From: Halodurantibacterium daqingensis
Lineage (GTDB): Bacteria > Pseudomonadota > Alphaproteobacteria > Rhodobacterales > Rhodobacteraceae
NCBI RefSeq assembly: GCF_042666235.1
Contig: NZ_JBHTFQ010000001.1
Coordinates: 372,001 to 436,000, forward strand
Direction: 5' to 3'
Length of the DNA stretch: 64,000 nt
Under the pieces are notes generated by a model that saw only the letters and a list, made by a program, of their open reading frames with translations, did not search any database and had not been told where the DNA came from. Both the position numbers and the translations under genes were made by a program. Position 1 is the stretch's first letter; every line of letters starts with the position of its first letter. This document shows positions 31,661-40,201 of this stretch, piece by piece.

Positions 31661-33898
31661 ATGACCGATACCATCGACACCCCGGAACAAGAACCCGCAG
31701 CCCTGTCCGAGCCGTTGCGCCGTGCGCTTGGCGAACGCTATCTGCAGTATGCCCTGTCCACGATCATGCATCGGGCGCTGCCGGATGCGCGGGACGGGTT
31801 GAAGCCTGTTCACCGGCGCATCCTCTATGCGATGCGCGAATTGCGGCTTTCGTCAACGGGCGGGTTCCGGAAATCGGCCAAGATTTCGGGCGATGTGATG
31901 GGCAACTATCACCCCCACGGGGATGCCGCCATCTATGACGCGATGGCGCGGCTCGCGCAGGAGTTCAACGTCCGTTACCCGCTGGTGGATGGCCAGGGGA
32001 ACTTCGGCAACATCGACGGCGACAATCCCGCCGCCGCCCGCTACACCGAAGCCCGCCTGACGGCCGCCGCCGAGGCGCTGATGGAAGGGCTGGCGGAAAA
32101 CGCGGTCGATTTCCGTCCGAACTATGACGGCACGCTGGAAGAACCCATCGTGCTGCCGGCCTCGTTCCCGAACCTTCTGGCGAACGGCTCAAGCGGGATC
32201 GCCGTGGGCATGGCGACCAATATCCCGCCGCACAATATCGGCGAACTGGTCGATGCCTGCCTGCTGATGGTGGACCGGCCCGACGCAAGCGACGAGGACC
32301 TGGTCGCGCTGGTGCCCGGCCCCGATTTTCCCACCGGTGGCGTCATCGTCGAGCCACGCGAGAATATCCTTGAAGCCTATCGCACCGGCCGCGGCGCCTT
32401 CCGGCTGCGGGCGAAATGGGAGGTCGAGGATCTGGGCCGCGGCACCTGGCAGATCGTGGTCACGGAAATCCCCTATCAGGTCCAGAAGTCCAAGCTGATC
32501 GAAAAGCTGGCCGAACTGATCCAGACCAAGAAGATCCCGATCCTTGCCGATGTGCGCGACGAATCGGCCGAGGATATCCGGCTGATCCTTGAACCACGGT
32601 CGCGGAGCGTGGACCCGGAAATGCTGATGGGCATGGTCTTCCGGAACTCGGATCTGGAGATCCGCTTCTCGCTCAACATGAACGTGCTGATCGACGGTCG
32701 CACGCCCAAGGTCTGTTCCCTGCGCGAAGTGCTGCGCGCCTTCCTTGATCACCGGCGCGAGGTCTTGGTCCGCCGCAGCCAGCACCGGCTGGAAAAGATC
32801 GATCACCGGCTGGAGGTGCTGGAAGGCTACATCATCGCCTTCCTCAACCTTGACCGCGTGATCGAGATCATCCGCACCGAGGATGAGCCGAAGCCGGTGA
32901 TGATGGCCGAGTTCAGCCTGACGGATGTGCAGGCCGAGGCGATCCTGAACATGCGCCTCCGGTCACTGCGGCGGCTGGAAGAAATGGAGCTGCGCCGCGA
33001 ACGGGATGAGCTGACGGCCGAACGTGCCGATCTGGAAATCCTGTTGGCCAGCGAGGCCGTACAATGGGCGCGAATTGCCGATCAGCTGCGCGAAACCGCC
33101 GAGAAGTTCGGCCGCACGGCGCCCGGCGGCGCCCGCCGCAGCCGTTTTGCCGAGGCCGCGCAGGTCGAGGACGTGCCGCTCGAGGCGATGATCGAGCGGG
33201 AGCCGATCACCGTGGTCTGTTCGAAGATGGGCTGGGTGCGGGCGATGAAGGGCCATATCCCGCTGGACCAGGAGCTCAAGTTCAAGGACGGCGATGAGGG
33301 GCGGTTCATCTTCCACGCCGAAACGACCGACAAGATCGTCATCTTCGGCACCAACGGCCGGTTCTACACGATTCTTGGGGCGAACCTGCCCGGCGGGCGC
33401 GGCATGGGCGAGCCGCTGCGCCTGATGGTCGATCTTCCGAATGACGCCGATATCGTCGGCATCTTCGCGCATCGGGCGGGGGCAAGACTGATCGTCGCCT
33501 CGTCCGACGGCGATGGCTTCCTTGTCGCCGCCGATGAAATTCTGGCGCAGACCCGGGGCGGCAAGCAGGTGCTGAACGTCAAGGACGGCGTGCGCGCCAA
33601 GGTCTGCCGCGCGGTTGCCGGCGATCATGTCGCGGTGGTGGGGGACAACCGCAAGGTTCTGGTCTTCCCGCTGGACGAACTGCCGGAAATGGCGCGGGGC
33701 AAGGGCGTCCGGTTGCAGAAGTACAAGGACGGCGGACTGTCGGACCTCACGACCTTTACCCTTTCCGCTGGTCTTGCCTGGAAGGATCCGGCTGGCCGCA
33801 CCCGCACCGAGCCTGACGTGAGCGAATGGCTGGGCAAACGCGCCACGGCCGGCCGGATGGCACCGCGCGGATTTCCCCGCGACAACCGCTTTACCTAG
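31661..33898 (+). CDS. parC: DNA topoisomerase IV subunit A
   Basis: This 745-aa subunit of topoisomerase IV, the decatenase, has the winged-helix start YLQYALSTIMHRALPDARDGLKPVHRRIL, a region HPHGDAAIYD containing the quinolone site, and the catalytic tyrosine Y128 in AARYTEARL. The C-terminal beta-pinwheel is shorter than in GyrA and lacks an obvious GyrA-box, which favours ParC. The ATG at 31661 has AGGGGA upstream. It is convergent with the P450 gene and overlaps it by 4 bases. parE is not here. Confidence 0.93.
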   Translation: MTDTIDTPEQEPAALSEPLRRALGERYLQYALSTIMHRALPDARDGLKPVHRRILYAMRELRLSSTGGFRKSAKISGDVMGNYHPHGDAAIYDAMARLAQEFNVRYPLVDGQGNFGNIDGDNPAAARYTEARLTAAAEALMEGLAENAVDFRPNYDGTLEEPIVLPASFPNLLANGSSGIAVGMATNIPPHNIGELVDACLLMVDRPDASDEDLVALVPGPDFPTGGVIVEPRENILEAYRTGRGAFRLRAKWEVEDLGRGTWQIVVTEIPYQVQKSKLIEKLAELIQTKKIPILADVRDESAEDIRLILEPRSRSVDPEMLMGMVFRNSDLEIRFSLNMNVLIDGRTPKVCSLREVLRAFLDHRREVLVRRSQHRLEKIDHRLEVLEGYIIAFLNLDRVIEIIRTEDEPKPVMMAEFSLTDVQAEAILNMRLRSLRRLEEMELRRERDELTAERADLEILLASEAVQWARIADQLRETAEKFGRTAPGGARRSRFAEAAQVEDVPLEAMIEREPITVVCSKMGWVRAMKGHIPLDQELKFKDGDEGRFIFHAETTDKIVIFGTNGRFYTILGANLPGGRGMGEPLRLMVDLPNDADIVGIFAHRAGARLIVASSDGDGFLVAADEILAQTRGGKQVLNVKDGVRAKVCRAVAGDHVAVVGDNRKVLVFPLDELPEMARGKGVRLQKYKDGGLSDLTTFTLSAGLAWKDPAGRTRTEPDVSEWLGKRATAGRMAPRGFPRDNRFT

Positions 33899-35262
33899 GC
33901 GCGCTCGATGTTGAGCCAGACGCCGCCCTCGGGGCGCAGGGTCAGGATGAGCACCGGCTTGGGGGTGCGCCCCGGCACCTGCGTGAAGCGAAAGCGCGCG
34001 AGCAGGGTGGCCAGGATCACCACCGCCTCCTGCAGGGCGAAGGCGGCGCCGATGCAGACGCGCGGGCCATCGCCGAAGGGTAGGTAGGCAAAGCGGTCGA
34101 TCGCCTTGGGGTCGGCGAAACGCGCCGGATCGAAGCGGTGCGGATCGGGCCAGAGCAGATGGTTGCGATGCAGCGCATAGATCGGCAGCATGATCGTGTC
34201 GCCGGGGCGCACTTCGCGGCCGCACAACTGGTCGGCCTTTTGTGCGGTGCGCGAGAGGAAAGCCGCGGGCGGATACAGGCGCAGGGTTTCATCCACGATC
34301 TGCCGGATGTAAGGCAGGGCAGGCAGGTCAGCAACGGTTGCGGCGCGGTCGCCCAGTGCGACCTGTGCTTCGGCCCGCGCCCGCGCCTGGACGTCCTGAT
34401 CGAAGGCGCAAAGATAAAGCGCCCAGGCCAGCGTCAGTGCCGTCGTCTCGTGCCCCGCGACAATGAAGGTCAGCAGATTGTCGCGCAGCTCGGCCGTCGT
34501 CATGCGCCGCTGCGATTTCGGATCCTCACCCTCCAGCAGCAGATCAAGCAGGTCGGGCACCGGTCGGGGACCGGTTTCGCGGCGCGCGTCGATCGCGCTG
34601 TCGGCCACGCGTTTCATCTCTCGCAGGGCCGAGGTGGCAAGCATCCTGTTCGGTCGCGGCACCCACATCGGCGCCCCCAGAATATCCAGGAGCGACACCC
34701 GCGCCGTCTGGGCAATGTAATTGTCGATGGCATCATGCACCGCGCTGCGATCGAAGCCCTCGTCCCCCGAGAAGGTCACGTCCGAGATCACCTCGAACGT
34801 GGCCGTGACCATTTCGTCAAAGACATTCGCCGCGCGCCCCGAGGCAGCCGCCAGCCGTTCTGCCGACCGTTCCGCCGCCGCGGTCATCACGGGACCAAGG
34901 TTCTGGATATTTCGCAGCGCAAAGGCTGGCGCCGCCGTCCGTCTTTGCCAGCGCCAATGCGCCCCCTCGGCCACAAACAGGCTTTCACCGATCGCCGGGC
35001 GCAGAATAAGCTTGGTGACATCCGATTTGGGATAGTCATCGACCGCGTCGCGCAGGATGCGCCGGTTCGCCTCGGGGTCCATCACCATGTGCCAGCGCTT
35101 GCCCATGCGGCCCGAAACCATCGGCTGGCGGATCGCAAGCTCGGGGATGAGTTCGAGCAGGTTCCTGCGCGCCGTGAGGAAAGAGCCCCAGATCCCGCGG
35201 GGTTCACGGGCCAGCGGGACCTGGACCGGGACAGTCGTATCGGACACGGCGGCATCGGACAT
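33895..35262 (-). CDS. Cytochrome P450
   Basis: This 455-aa soluble bacterial P450 has the I-helix oxygen-activation motif A269-GHETT, the K-helix E325-TLR, and the heme cysteine C403 in FGDGPRVCIG. There is no N-terminal membrane anchor, so it is cytosolic and needs an external ferredoxin and reductase, neither of which is beside it. The ATG at 35262 follows a GAGGTG site; the upstream ATG at 35274 has worse spacing. The open frame continues upstream across the tuf antisense only by chance. Its physiological substrate is unknown, and the motif set alone cannot give its CYP family. Confidence 0.95.
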   Translation of the reverse strand: MSDAAVSDTTVPVQVPLAREPRGIWGSFLTARRNLLELIPELAIRQPMVSGRMGKRWHMVMDPEANRRILRDAVDDYPKSDVTKLILRPAIGESLFVAEGAHWRWQRRTAAPAFALRNIQNLGPVMTAAAERSAERLAAASGRAANVFDEMVTATFEVISDVTFSGDEGFDRSAVHDAIDNYIAQTARVSLLDILGAPMWVPRPNRMLATSALREMKRVADSAIDARRETGPRPVPDLLDLLLEGEDPKSQRRMTTAELRDNLLTFIVAGHETTALTLAWALYLCAFDQDVQARARAEAQVALGDRAATVADLPALPYIRQIVDETLRLYPPAAFLSRTAQKADQLCGREVRPGDTIMLPIYALHRNHLLWPDPHRFDPARFADPKAIDRFAYLPFGDGPRVCIGAAFALQEAVVILATLLARFRFTQVPGRTPKPVLILTLRPEGGVWLNIERA

Positions 35263-35350
35263 CGGGCACCTCATTCCTTGCCCCGGTGATATAGGCGGCG
35301 CGAGGCCGTCGCCAAATGGCCGCAGTCCCGGCAAACAGAACAAGTCGCGC

Positions 35351-35379
35351 TTGATTTTCTTTGCCCGGGCCGATACATC
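35351..35379 (+). promoter_or_regulatory. Candidate promoter of the first tuf copy
   Basis: TTGATT (35351-35356) and TACATC (35374-35379) lie 17 bases apart, 58 bases upstream of the tuf start. The elements look reasonable for a housekeeping sigma factor, and the region is shared with the divergent P450 gene. Confidence 0.4.
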
Positions 35380-35436
35380 GCCCGCGATGTTGAATCGGGT
35401 CCACAGGACCCCCTTAACCATGGGACGCCCCGGAAT

Positions 35437-36612
35437 ATGGCAAAGGCAAAGTTTGAACGGACGAAACCGCACGTCAACATTGGCACGATCGGCCACGTTG
35501 ACCACGGCAAGACGACGCTGACGGCAGCGATCACGAAGTATTTCGGCGAGTTCCGCGCCTACGACCAGATCGACGGCGCACCCGAGGAGAAGGCGCGGGG
35601 GATCACGATCTCGACGGCGCATGTGGAATACGAGACCGAGAACCGTCACTACGCGCATGTGGACTGCCCCGGTCACGCCGACTATGTGAAGAACATGATC
35701 ACGGGTGCTGCGCAGATGGACGGCGCGATCCTGGTTGTGAACGCCGCTGACGGCCCGATGCCGCAGACGCGCGAGCACATCCTGCTGGGCCGCCAGGTGG
35801 GCATTCCCTACATGGTGGTTTACCTGAACAAGGTTGACCAGGTGGACGATCCGGAGCTTCTGGAGCTGGTGGAGATGGAAGTGCGCGAGCTTCTGTCGTC
35901 CTACGAATACCCCGGCGACGACATTCCGATCATCAAGGGTTCGGCGCTGGCTGCGATGGAAGGGCGCGATCCCGAGATCGGCGAGAACTCGATCCGCGAG
36001 CTTCTGGCGGCTGTCGACAGCTACATCCCGACGCCCGAGCGTGCGGTTGACCTGCCGTTCCTGATGCCGATCGAGGACGTGTTCTCGATCTCGGGCCGCG
36101 GCACGGTCGTGACCGGCCGCGTGGAGCGTGGCGCGATCAACGTGGGTGACGAGGTCGAGATCGTCGGCATCCGCCCGACGCGCAAATCGGTCTGCACCGG
36201 CGTGGAGATGTTCCGCAAGCTTCTGGACCGCGGAGAGGCCGGCGACAACATCGGCGCGCTGCTGCGCGGGATCGACCGTGACGGCGTGGAGCGTGGTCAG
36301 GTTCTCTGCAAGCCGGGCTCGGTCAAGCCGCACACCAAGTTCGAAGCCGAAGCCTACATCCTGACGAAGGAGGAAGGCGGTCGCCACACGCCGTTCTTCG
36401 CGAACTACCGTCCGCAGTTCTACTTCCGGACCACGGACGTGACCGGGACGGTGATGCTGCCGGAAGGCACCGAGATGGTGATGCCGGGCGACAACCTGAA
36501 GTTCAACGTCGAGCTGATCGCGCCGATCGCCATGGAAGAGAAGCTGCGCTTCGCCATCCGTGAAGGCGGCCGCACCGTCGGCGCAGGCGTCGTGTCGAAA
36601 ATCATCGAGTAA
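35437..36612 (+). CDS. tuf: Elongation factor Tu (copy 1)
   Basis: This 391-aa GTPase brings aminoacyl-tRNA to the ribosome. It has G1 GHVDHGKT (19-26), the switch I stretch RGITIS, G3 DCPGHADY and a G4 region where NKVDQVD gives NKVD. Domains 2 and 3 follow (SISGRGTVVTGRVE, GGRHTPFF). The translated sequence is the same as that of copy 2 at 54448. Unlike copy 2 the ribosome-binding site here is weak (CGGAAT). It stands apart from the str operon, upstream of tRNA-Trp. Confidence 0.97.
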   Translation: MAKAKFERTKPHVNIGTIGHVDHGKTTLTAAITKYFGEFRAYDQIDGAPEEKARGITISTAHVEYETENRHYAHVDCPGHADYVKNMITGAAQMDGAILVVNAADGPMPQTREHILLGRQVGIPYMVVYLNKVDQVDDPELLELVEMEVRELLSSYEYPGDDIPIIKGSALAAMEGRDPEIGENSIRELLAAVDSYIPTPERAVDLPFLMPIEDVFSISGRGTVVTGRVERGAINVGDEVEIVGIRPTRKSVCTGVEMFRKLLDRGEAGDNIGALLRGIDRDGVERGQVLCKPGSVKPHTKFEAEAYILTKEEGGRHTPFFANYRPQFYFRTTDVTGTVMLPEGTEMVMPGDNLKFNVELIAPIAMEEKLRFAIREGGRTVGAGVVSKIIE

Positions 36613-36637
36613 TTCTCCGCCTCGTGGAGCAAGGTTC

Positions 36638-36664
36638 AGGGGCCGTCCCGCCGGGGCGGCCCCT
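36638..36664 (+). terminator. Hairpin after tuf copy 1
   Basis: Arms AGGGGCCG (36638-36645) and CGGCCCCT (36657-36664) pair perfectly with an 11-base loop that has an internal CCC/GGG. It is followed by GTTCATT, which is a weak T-tract, so termination is likely but may be incomplete. Confidence 0.65.
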
Positions 36665-36708
36665 GTTCATTGGGGCCACTGAAATGGGGCTGGCCCTGCG
36701 AATCTCTC

Positions 36709-36737
36709 TTGATCTTGGCGCGCAAAACTCGTAGGTC
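36709..36737 (+). promoter_or_regulatory. Candidate promoter of tRNA-Trp/secE
   Basis: TTGATC (36709-36714) and TAGGTC (36732-36737) are 17 bases apart, ending 12 bases before the mature tRNA 5' end, as for a tRNA promoter. The -10 is imperfect. Confidence 0.4.
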
Positions 36738-36749
36738 GCGGGCAGGCAG

Positions 36750-36825
36750 AGGGGTATAGCTCAGTTGGTAGAGCATCGGTCTCCAAAACCGAGGGTCGCG
36801 GGTTCGAGTCCTGCTGCCCCTGCCA
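36750..36825 (+). tRNA. trnW: tRNA-Trp (anticodon CCA)
   Basis: This 76-nt gene folds as a cloverleaf. The acceptor stem AGGGGTA pairs with TGCCCCT, including one G-T pair; the D-arm is AGCTCAGTTGGTAGAGC, the anticodon stem TCGGT/ACCGA has loop CTCCAAA (anticodon CCA), and the T-arm is GGTTCGAGTC-like. CCA is encoded. This places tRNA-Trp just before secE, as in related alphaproteobacteria, but with one gene inserted between. Confidence 0.97.
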
Positions 36826-36847
36826 AGGTTTTCCGACAGGATCAGTA

Positions 36848-37774
36848 GTGACGGGACCCGTAAACAGGGGCCGCGTCGTGCTGCATGTCGGTGCGCACAA
36901 GACCGCGACCACCCATCTTCAGCAAAGCATCGATGCCCATGCCGCTGCACTTGCCGCGGACGGGGTTCTTTTCCTTGGCCCGCGGGCTCTGCGCCGGGAC
37001 GATGACCTGCCGCTTCAGCGCATCCTGAACTGGCCGGGGCCGCTCGGACCCCTGCGTGCAGTGGTGGCCCCCGGTTTTGCCGCGATGTGCCGCACAAGGC
37101 GCCATGTATTCCTGAGCGAGGAGAACATGCTGGGCTTCGCTTATGGCGACGGGCAGATCCGCGACGACATGTTGTATCCTGATGCGACCCATCGACTGCG
37201 CAAGGTGCTGACGGCGCTTGACCTGCGCGATACCGAGGTTCTGCTGGCGGTGCGCGACCCTGCGTATCTTCTGGTCTCGGCCTATGGGCAGCGGCTTCTC
37301 GTAGGGGATTTTCTGCCGTTCGACGTGTTCGCCGCCGGCGTGGATGTCGCGTCGCTGCGGTGGAGCGATCTGGTCGCGCGGTTGCTGCCGATTGCGCGGA
37401 TCGGATCTGTGACAATCTGGCGCTACGAGGATTACCCGGAGGTCTTTCCGGCCGTTCTTCGCCGCGCCTTGCCGGAGCCCTGGCCCGGAAAGATCGCGCC
37501 CTTGCCGGAGGCAAGCCACGCCGGCCTGTCCCAGCGCGCCTTTGCGCAGTTGCAGCGGTGGCACGAGGAAGGAGGCGGCCCGGATCATGCCCATCCGGCC
37601 CTGGTCGCCCGCGCGATGTTCCCGAAATCCGCAACCGACCCGGGCATCGCGCCGCTTTCGCCTCATGTGCTGGCCCGAAGCGCGCGCGCCTATGCGCGGG
37701 ATCTGGACGCTCTGAGACGGAGGAGGGCCGTGACCTTTCTGGACCTCGAACCCGACTCTGCCGGTAAGGCTTGA
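36848..37774 (+). CDS. Sulfotransferase-like P-loop protein between tRNA-Trp and secE
   Basis: This 308-aa protein begins GTG at 36848 with AGGA upstream, only 22 bases after the tRNA 3' end. The motif HVGAHKTATTHLQ (13-25) matches a 5'-phosphosulfate-binding loop, and VRDPAYLLVSAY near residue 127-140 resembles the 3'-phosphate-binding R...S pair. No signal peptide or membrane helix is seen. It would transfer sulfate from PAPS to an unknown acceptor, but many such domains are only structural relatives. Its position splits the usual trnW-secE pair, which suggests insertion after a tRNA gene. Codon use appears to be normal GC-rich. Confidence 0.8.
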   Translation: MTGPVNRGRVVLHVGAHKTATTHLQQSIDAHAAALAADGVLFLGPRALRRDDDLPLQRILNWPGPLGPLRAVVAPGFAAMCRTRRHVFLSEENMLGFAYGDGQIRDDMLYPDATHRLRKVLTALDLRDTEVLLAVRDPAYLLVSAYGQRLLVGDFLPFDVFAAGVDVASLRWSDLVARLLPIARIGSVTIWRYEDYPEVFPAVLRRALPEPWPGKIAPLPEASHAGLSQRAFAQLQRWHEEGGGPDHAHPALVARAMFPKSATDPGIAPLSPHVLARSARAYARDLDALRRRRAVTFLDLEPDSAGKA

Positions 37775-37828
37775 AAACCCCGGCCCGACCGGATATCTGC
37801 ACCCCATTCAGGGAAACGGACGTAGATC

Positions 37829-38026
37829 ATGGCCAAGGCAAACCCCCTTCAGTTCATCCAGCAGGTGCGGGCTGAAGTTTCCAAGGTCTCGTGGCCCAAC
37901 CGGCGCGAGGTCACGCTGACCACCGTGATGGTCTTCATCATGGCGGCATTGGCGTCCGTGTTCTTTTTCCTTGTGGATTTCGTGATCCGCACCGGGCTGA
38001 GCACCTTGCTGGGGTTCTTCGGTTAA
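37829..38026 (+). CDS. secE: Preprotein translocase subunit SecE
   Basis: This 65-aa protein has the short bacterial form: KVSWPNRREV followed by one transmembrane helix (TTVMVFIMAALASVFFFLVDFVI). SecE clamps SecY in the protein-conducting channel. The start at 37829 follows the family N-terminus. It is followed by a 194-base gap before nusG that holds no coding frame. Confidence 0.95.
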   Translation: MAKANPLQFIQQVRAEVSKVSWPNRREVTLTTVMVFIMAALASVFFFLVDFVIRTGLSTLLGFFG

Positions 38027-38220
38027 CCCCATCTCGGGGTTGTCAGCCATATCCGGCCTTGAACTTGGACAGCATGGCCTGTATGGCAGGGCGCGATCCT
38101 GGGACCGGCGTGCATCGATTCGGTATGCGCGCTGTTTTTTGTTCCGGAGGGGGCGGAAGTTTCGCCTGGAAGAATGAACGGACGGTGACGCGATCGCCGG
38201 AAGATGCGGGGTAAGAAGTG

Positions 38221-38754
38221 ATGGCGAAGCGGTGGTATTCGGTGAGCGTTCTTTCGAACTTCGAAAAGAAGGTCGCCGAGCAGATCAAGCAAGCCGTCGC
38301 GGAGAACGGCCTTGAGGACGAAATCGAGGAAGTGCTTGTGCCCACCGAGGAGGTGATCGAGGTCCGCCGCGGCAAGAAGGTCACGTCCGAGCGTCGCTTC
38401 ATGCCCGGTTACGTGCTGGTGCGCATGGAGATGACGAATCGTGGCTATCACCTGATCTCGTCGATCAACCGGGTGACCGGCTTCCTTGGCCCGCAGGGCA
38501 AGCCGATGCCGATGCGCGACGCCGAGGTCAATGCGATCCTCAACCGCGTGGAAGAGGGCGAGGCCGCACCGCGCAACCTGATCCGCTATGAGATCGGCGA
38601 GCAGGTGCAGGTGACCGACGGCCCGTTCGAAGGGTTTTCGGGCATGGTCGAAGAGGTGGATGAAGACAACAACCGCCTCAAGGTGACCGTGTCCATCTTT
38701 GGCCGGGCGACCCCGGTCGAGCTGGAATTCACGCAGGTGTCCAAGGGCGCCTGA
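38221..38754 (+). CDS. nusG: Transcription termination/antitermination protein NusG
   Basis: This 177-aa elongation factor binds RNA polymerase through its NGN domain (MAKRWYSVSVLSNFEKKVAEQIK) and Rho/S10 through its C-terminal KOW domain (EQVQVTDGPFEGFSGMVEEVDE). MPGYVLVRMEM is the core NGN strand. The in-frame codons at 38218-38223 are GTG ATG; I choose the ATG at 38221. It precedes rplKAJL-rpoBC as in most bacteria. Confidence 0.96.
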   Translation: MAKRWYSVSVLSNFEKKVAEQIKQAVAENGLEDEIEEVLVPTEEVIEVRRGKKVTSERRFMPGYVLVRMEMTNRGYHLISSINRVTGFLGPQGKPMPMRDAEVNAILNRVEEGEAAPRNLIRYEIGEQVQVTDGPFEGFSGMVEEVDEDNNRLKVTVSIFGRATPVELEFTQVSKGA

Positions 38755-38797
38755 CGTGCATCCGTGGGAGGCATTGCGCCGGACCACTAAACCATGT

Positions 38798-38811
38798 GCC
38801 CCTTTCGGGGC
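38798..38811 (+). other. Small GCCCC-TTTC-GGGGC hairpin before rplK
   Basis: A 5-bp perfect stem with a TTTC loop lies in the 78-base nusG-rplK spacer. It is too small for a terminator and could belong to an L11/L1 operon leader. Confidence 0.35.
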
Positions 38812-38832
38812 CGGTGACAAAGGAGAGGCCAG

Positions 38833-39261
38833 ATGGCCAAGAAAGTAATCGGGCAGCTCAAGCTGCAAGTCAAGGCGGGGCAGGCGAACCCGTCCCCGCC
38901 GGTAGGCCCGGCTCTGGGTCAGCGCGGCATCAACATCATGCAGTTCTGCAAGGACTTCAATGCCCGCACCCAGGAGATGGAGCAGGGCGCCCCGACGCCG
39001 GTGATCATCACCTACTATCAGGACAAGTCGTTCTCGATGGAAATCAAGACGCCGCCGGCGTCGCATTTCCTGAAGAAGGCGGCCAAGCTGAACTCGGGCT
39101 CCAAGAAGCCGGGTCGTGACGTTGCTGGTACCGTAACCGTTGCGCAGGTCAAGGAAATCGCCCAGGCGAAGATGAAGGACCTGAACGCCAACGACATCGA
39201 AGGCGCGATGCAGATCATCCTGGGCTCGGCCCGGTCGATGGGTATCGAGGTGAAAGGTTAA
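38833..39261 (+). CDS. rplK: 50S ribosomal protein L11
   Basis: This 142-aa protein binds the GTPase-associated region of 23S rRNA. It starts MAKKVIGQLKLQVKAGQANPSPPVGPALGQRGINI, the standard L11 block, followed by FCKDFNART. It has an AGGAG ribosome-binding site and ends 3 bases before rplA. Confidence 0.98.
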   Translation: MAKKVIGQLKLQVKAGQANPSPPVGPALGQRGINIMQFCKDFNARTQEMEQGAPTPVIITYYQDKSFSMEIKTPPASHFLKKAAKLNSGSKKPGRDVAGTVTVAQVKEIAQAKMKDLNANDIEGAMQIILGSARSMGIEVKG

Positions 39262-39264
39262 GCC

Positions 39265-39963
39265 ATGGCAAAGCTCGGAAAACGGACCCGCGCCGCACGC
39301 GAAGCCTTTGCCGGCAAGGACAGCCTGTCGGTCGAGGAAGCGGTCAAGCTCATCAAGTCGGTGGCTTCGGCCAAGTTCGACGAAACGCTGGAAATCGCGC
39401 TGAACCTCGGCGTTGACCCGCGTCACGCCGACCAGATGGTTCGTGGTGTGGTCACCCTGCCGAACGGCACGGGCAAGACTGTCCGCGTCGCTGTCTTTGC
39501 GCGCGGTGCCAAGGCTGACGAGGCCAAGGCCGCCGGTGCGGATATCGTCGGCGCCGAAGACCTGATGGAGACCATCCAGTCCGGAAAGATCGAGTTCGAC
39601 CGTTGCATCGCAACGCCGGACATGATGCCGCTGGTCGGCCGTCTGGGCAAGATCCTCGGTCCGCGCAACCTGATGCCGAACCCCAAGGTCGGCACGGTGA
39701 CGATGGACGTGAAGGCCGCCGTCGAAGCCGCCAAGGGCGGTGAAGTGCAGTTCAAGGTCGAAAAAGCCGGTGTGATTCATGCCGGTATCGGCAAGGTCTC
39801 GTTCGACGATGGCAAGCTGGCCGAAAACGTCCGCGCTTTCGTGGATGCGGTGTCGCGCGCCAAGCCGTCGGGGGCCAAAGGCGCCTACATGCGCAAGGTA
39901 TCGCTGTCCTCGACAATGGGCCCCGGCGTTTCGGTCGATCTGGCCTCGGCGACCGGAAACTGA
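39265..39963 (+). CDS. rplA: 50S ribosomal protein L1
   Basis: This 232-aa L1 stalk protein carries GKRTRAAREAF, LPNGTGKTVRVAVFARG, GKILGPRNLMPNPKVGTVT and KASGAKGAYMRK-like blocks. In many bacteria L1 represses the L11 operon by binding the mRNA leader. rplA is followed by a structured spacer rather than directly by rplJ. Confidence 0.98.
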   Translation: MAKLGKRTRAAREAFAGKDSLSVEEAVKLIKSVASAKFDETLEIALNLGVDPRHADQMVRGVVTLPNGTGKTVRVAVFARGAKADEAKAAGADIVGAEDLMETIQSGKIEFDRCIATPDMMPLVGRLGKILGPRNLMPNPKVGTVTMDVKAAVEAAKGGEVQFKVEKAGVIHAGIGKVSFDDGKLAENVRAFVDAVSRAKPSGAKGAYMRKVSLSSTMGPGVSVDLASATGN

Positions 39964-40201
39964 GAATTCCGCCGGGGGAAACCCCGGTCGAATGGCGGGG
40001 CGGAAACGCCCCGTCCTGTCCGAGACGGTGGGGGGCCATGCGGCCTTAATAACCTGCCTGAGATGGGAAACGAGACGAAATTTCCGGGGGCTGACCCTCG
40101 GGCGATTTGGCCTCGGGACCCTTCACGGACCCGAACGGCCGGGAACTCTCCCGGTCAACTAGAGCCGGGAGGCGCAAGCCTCTCAAACTTGGAGTAGAAC
40201 T
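39964..40201 (+). promoter_or_regulatory. rplJL leader (L10 autoregulatory leader candidate) with tandem tetraloop hairpins
   Basis: This 238-base spacer contains two hairpins with GAAA tetraloops: CCGGGG-GAAA-CCCCGG at 39972-39987 and CGGGGCG-GAAA-CGCCCCG at 39996-40013. A third is CCGGGA/TCCCGG (40139-40154), and a GAGGC-GCAA-GCCTC hairpin (40169-40182) lies close to the rplJ start. It is where the Rfam L10 leader, which binds L10-L12, is normally found. I did not confirm the kink-turn. Confidence 0.55.

Noticed and set aside
35275..36387. Antisense continuation of the P450 reading frame through the tuf gene
   Set aside because: It is opposite to tuf and identical to the antisense frame over the second tuf copy. 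The real P450 start is at 35262 with a ribosome-binding site.
36826..36847. Possible integration site at the tRNA-Trp 3' end
   Set aside because: No duplicated tRNA end, integrase or repeat was found near the inserted sulfotransferase-like gene.
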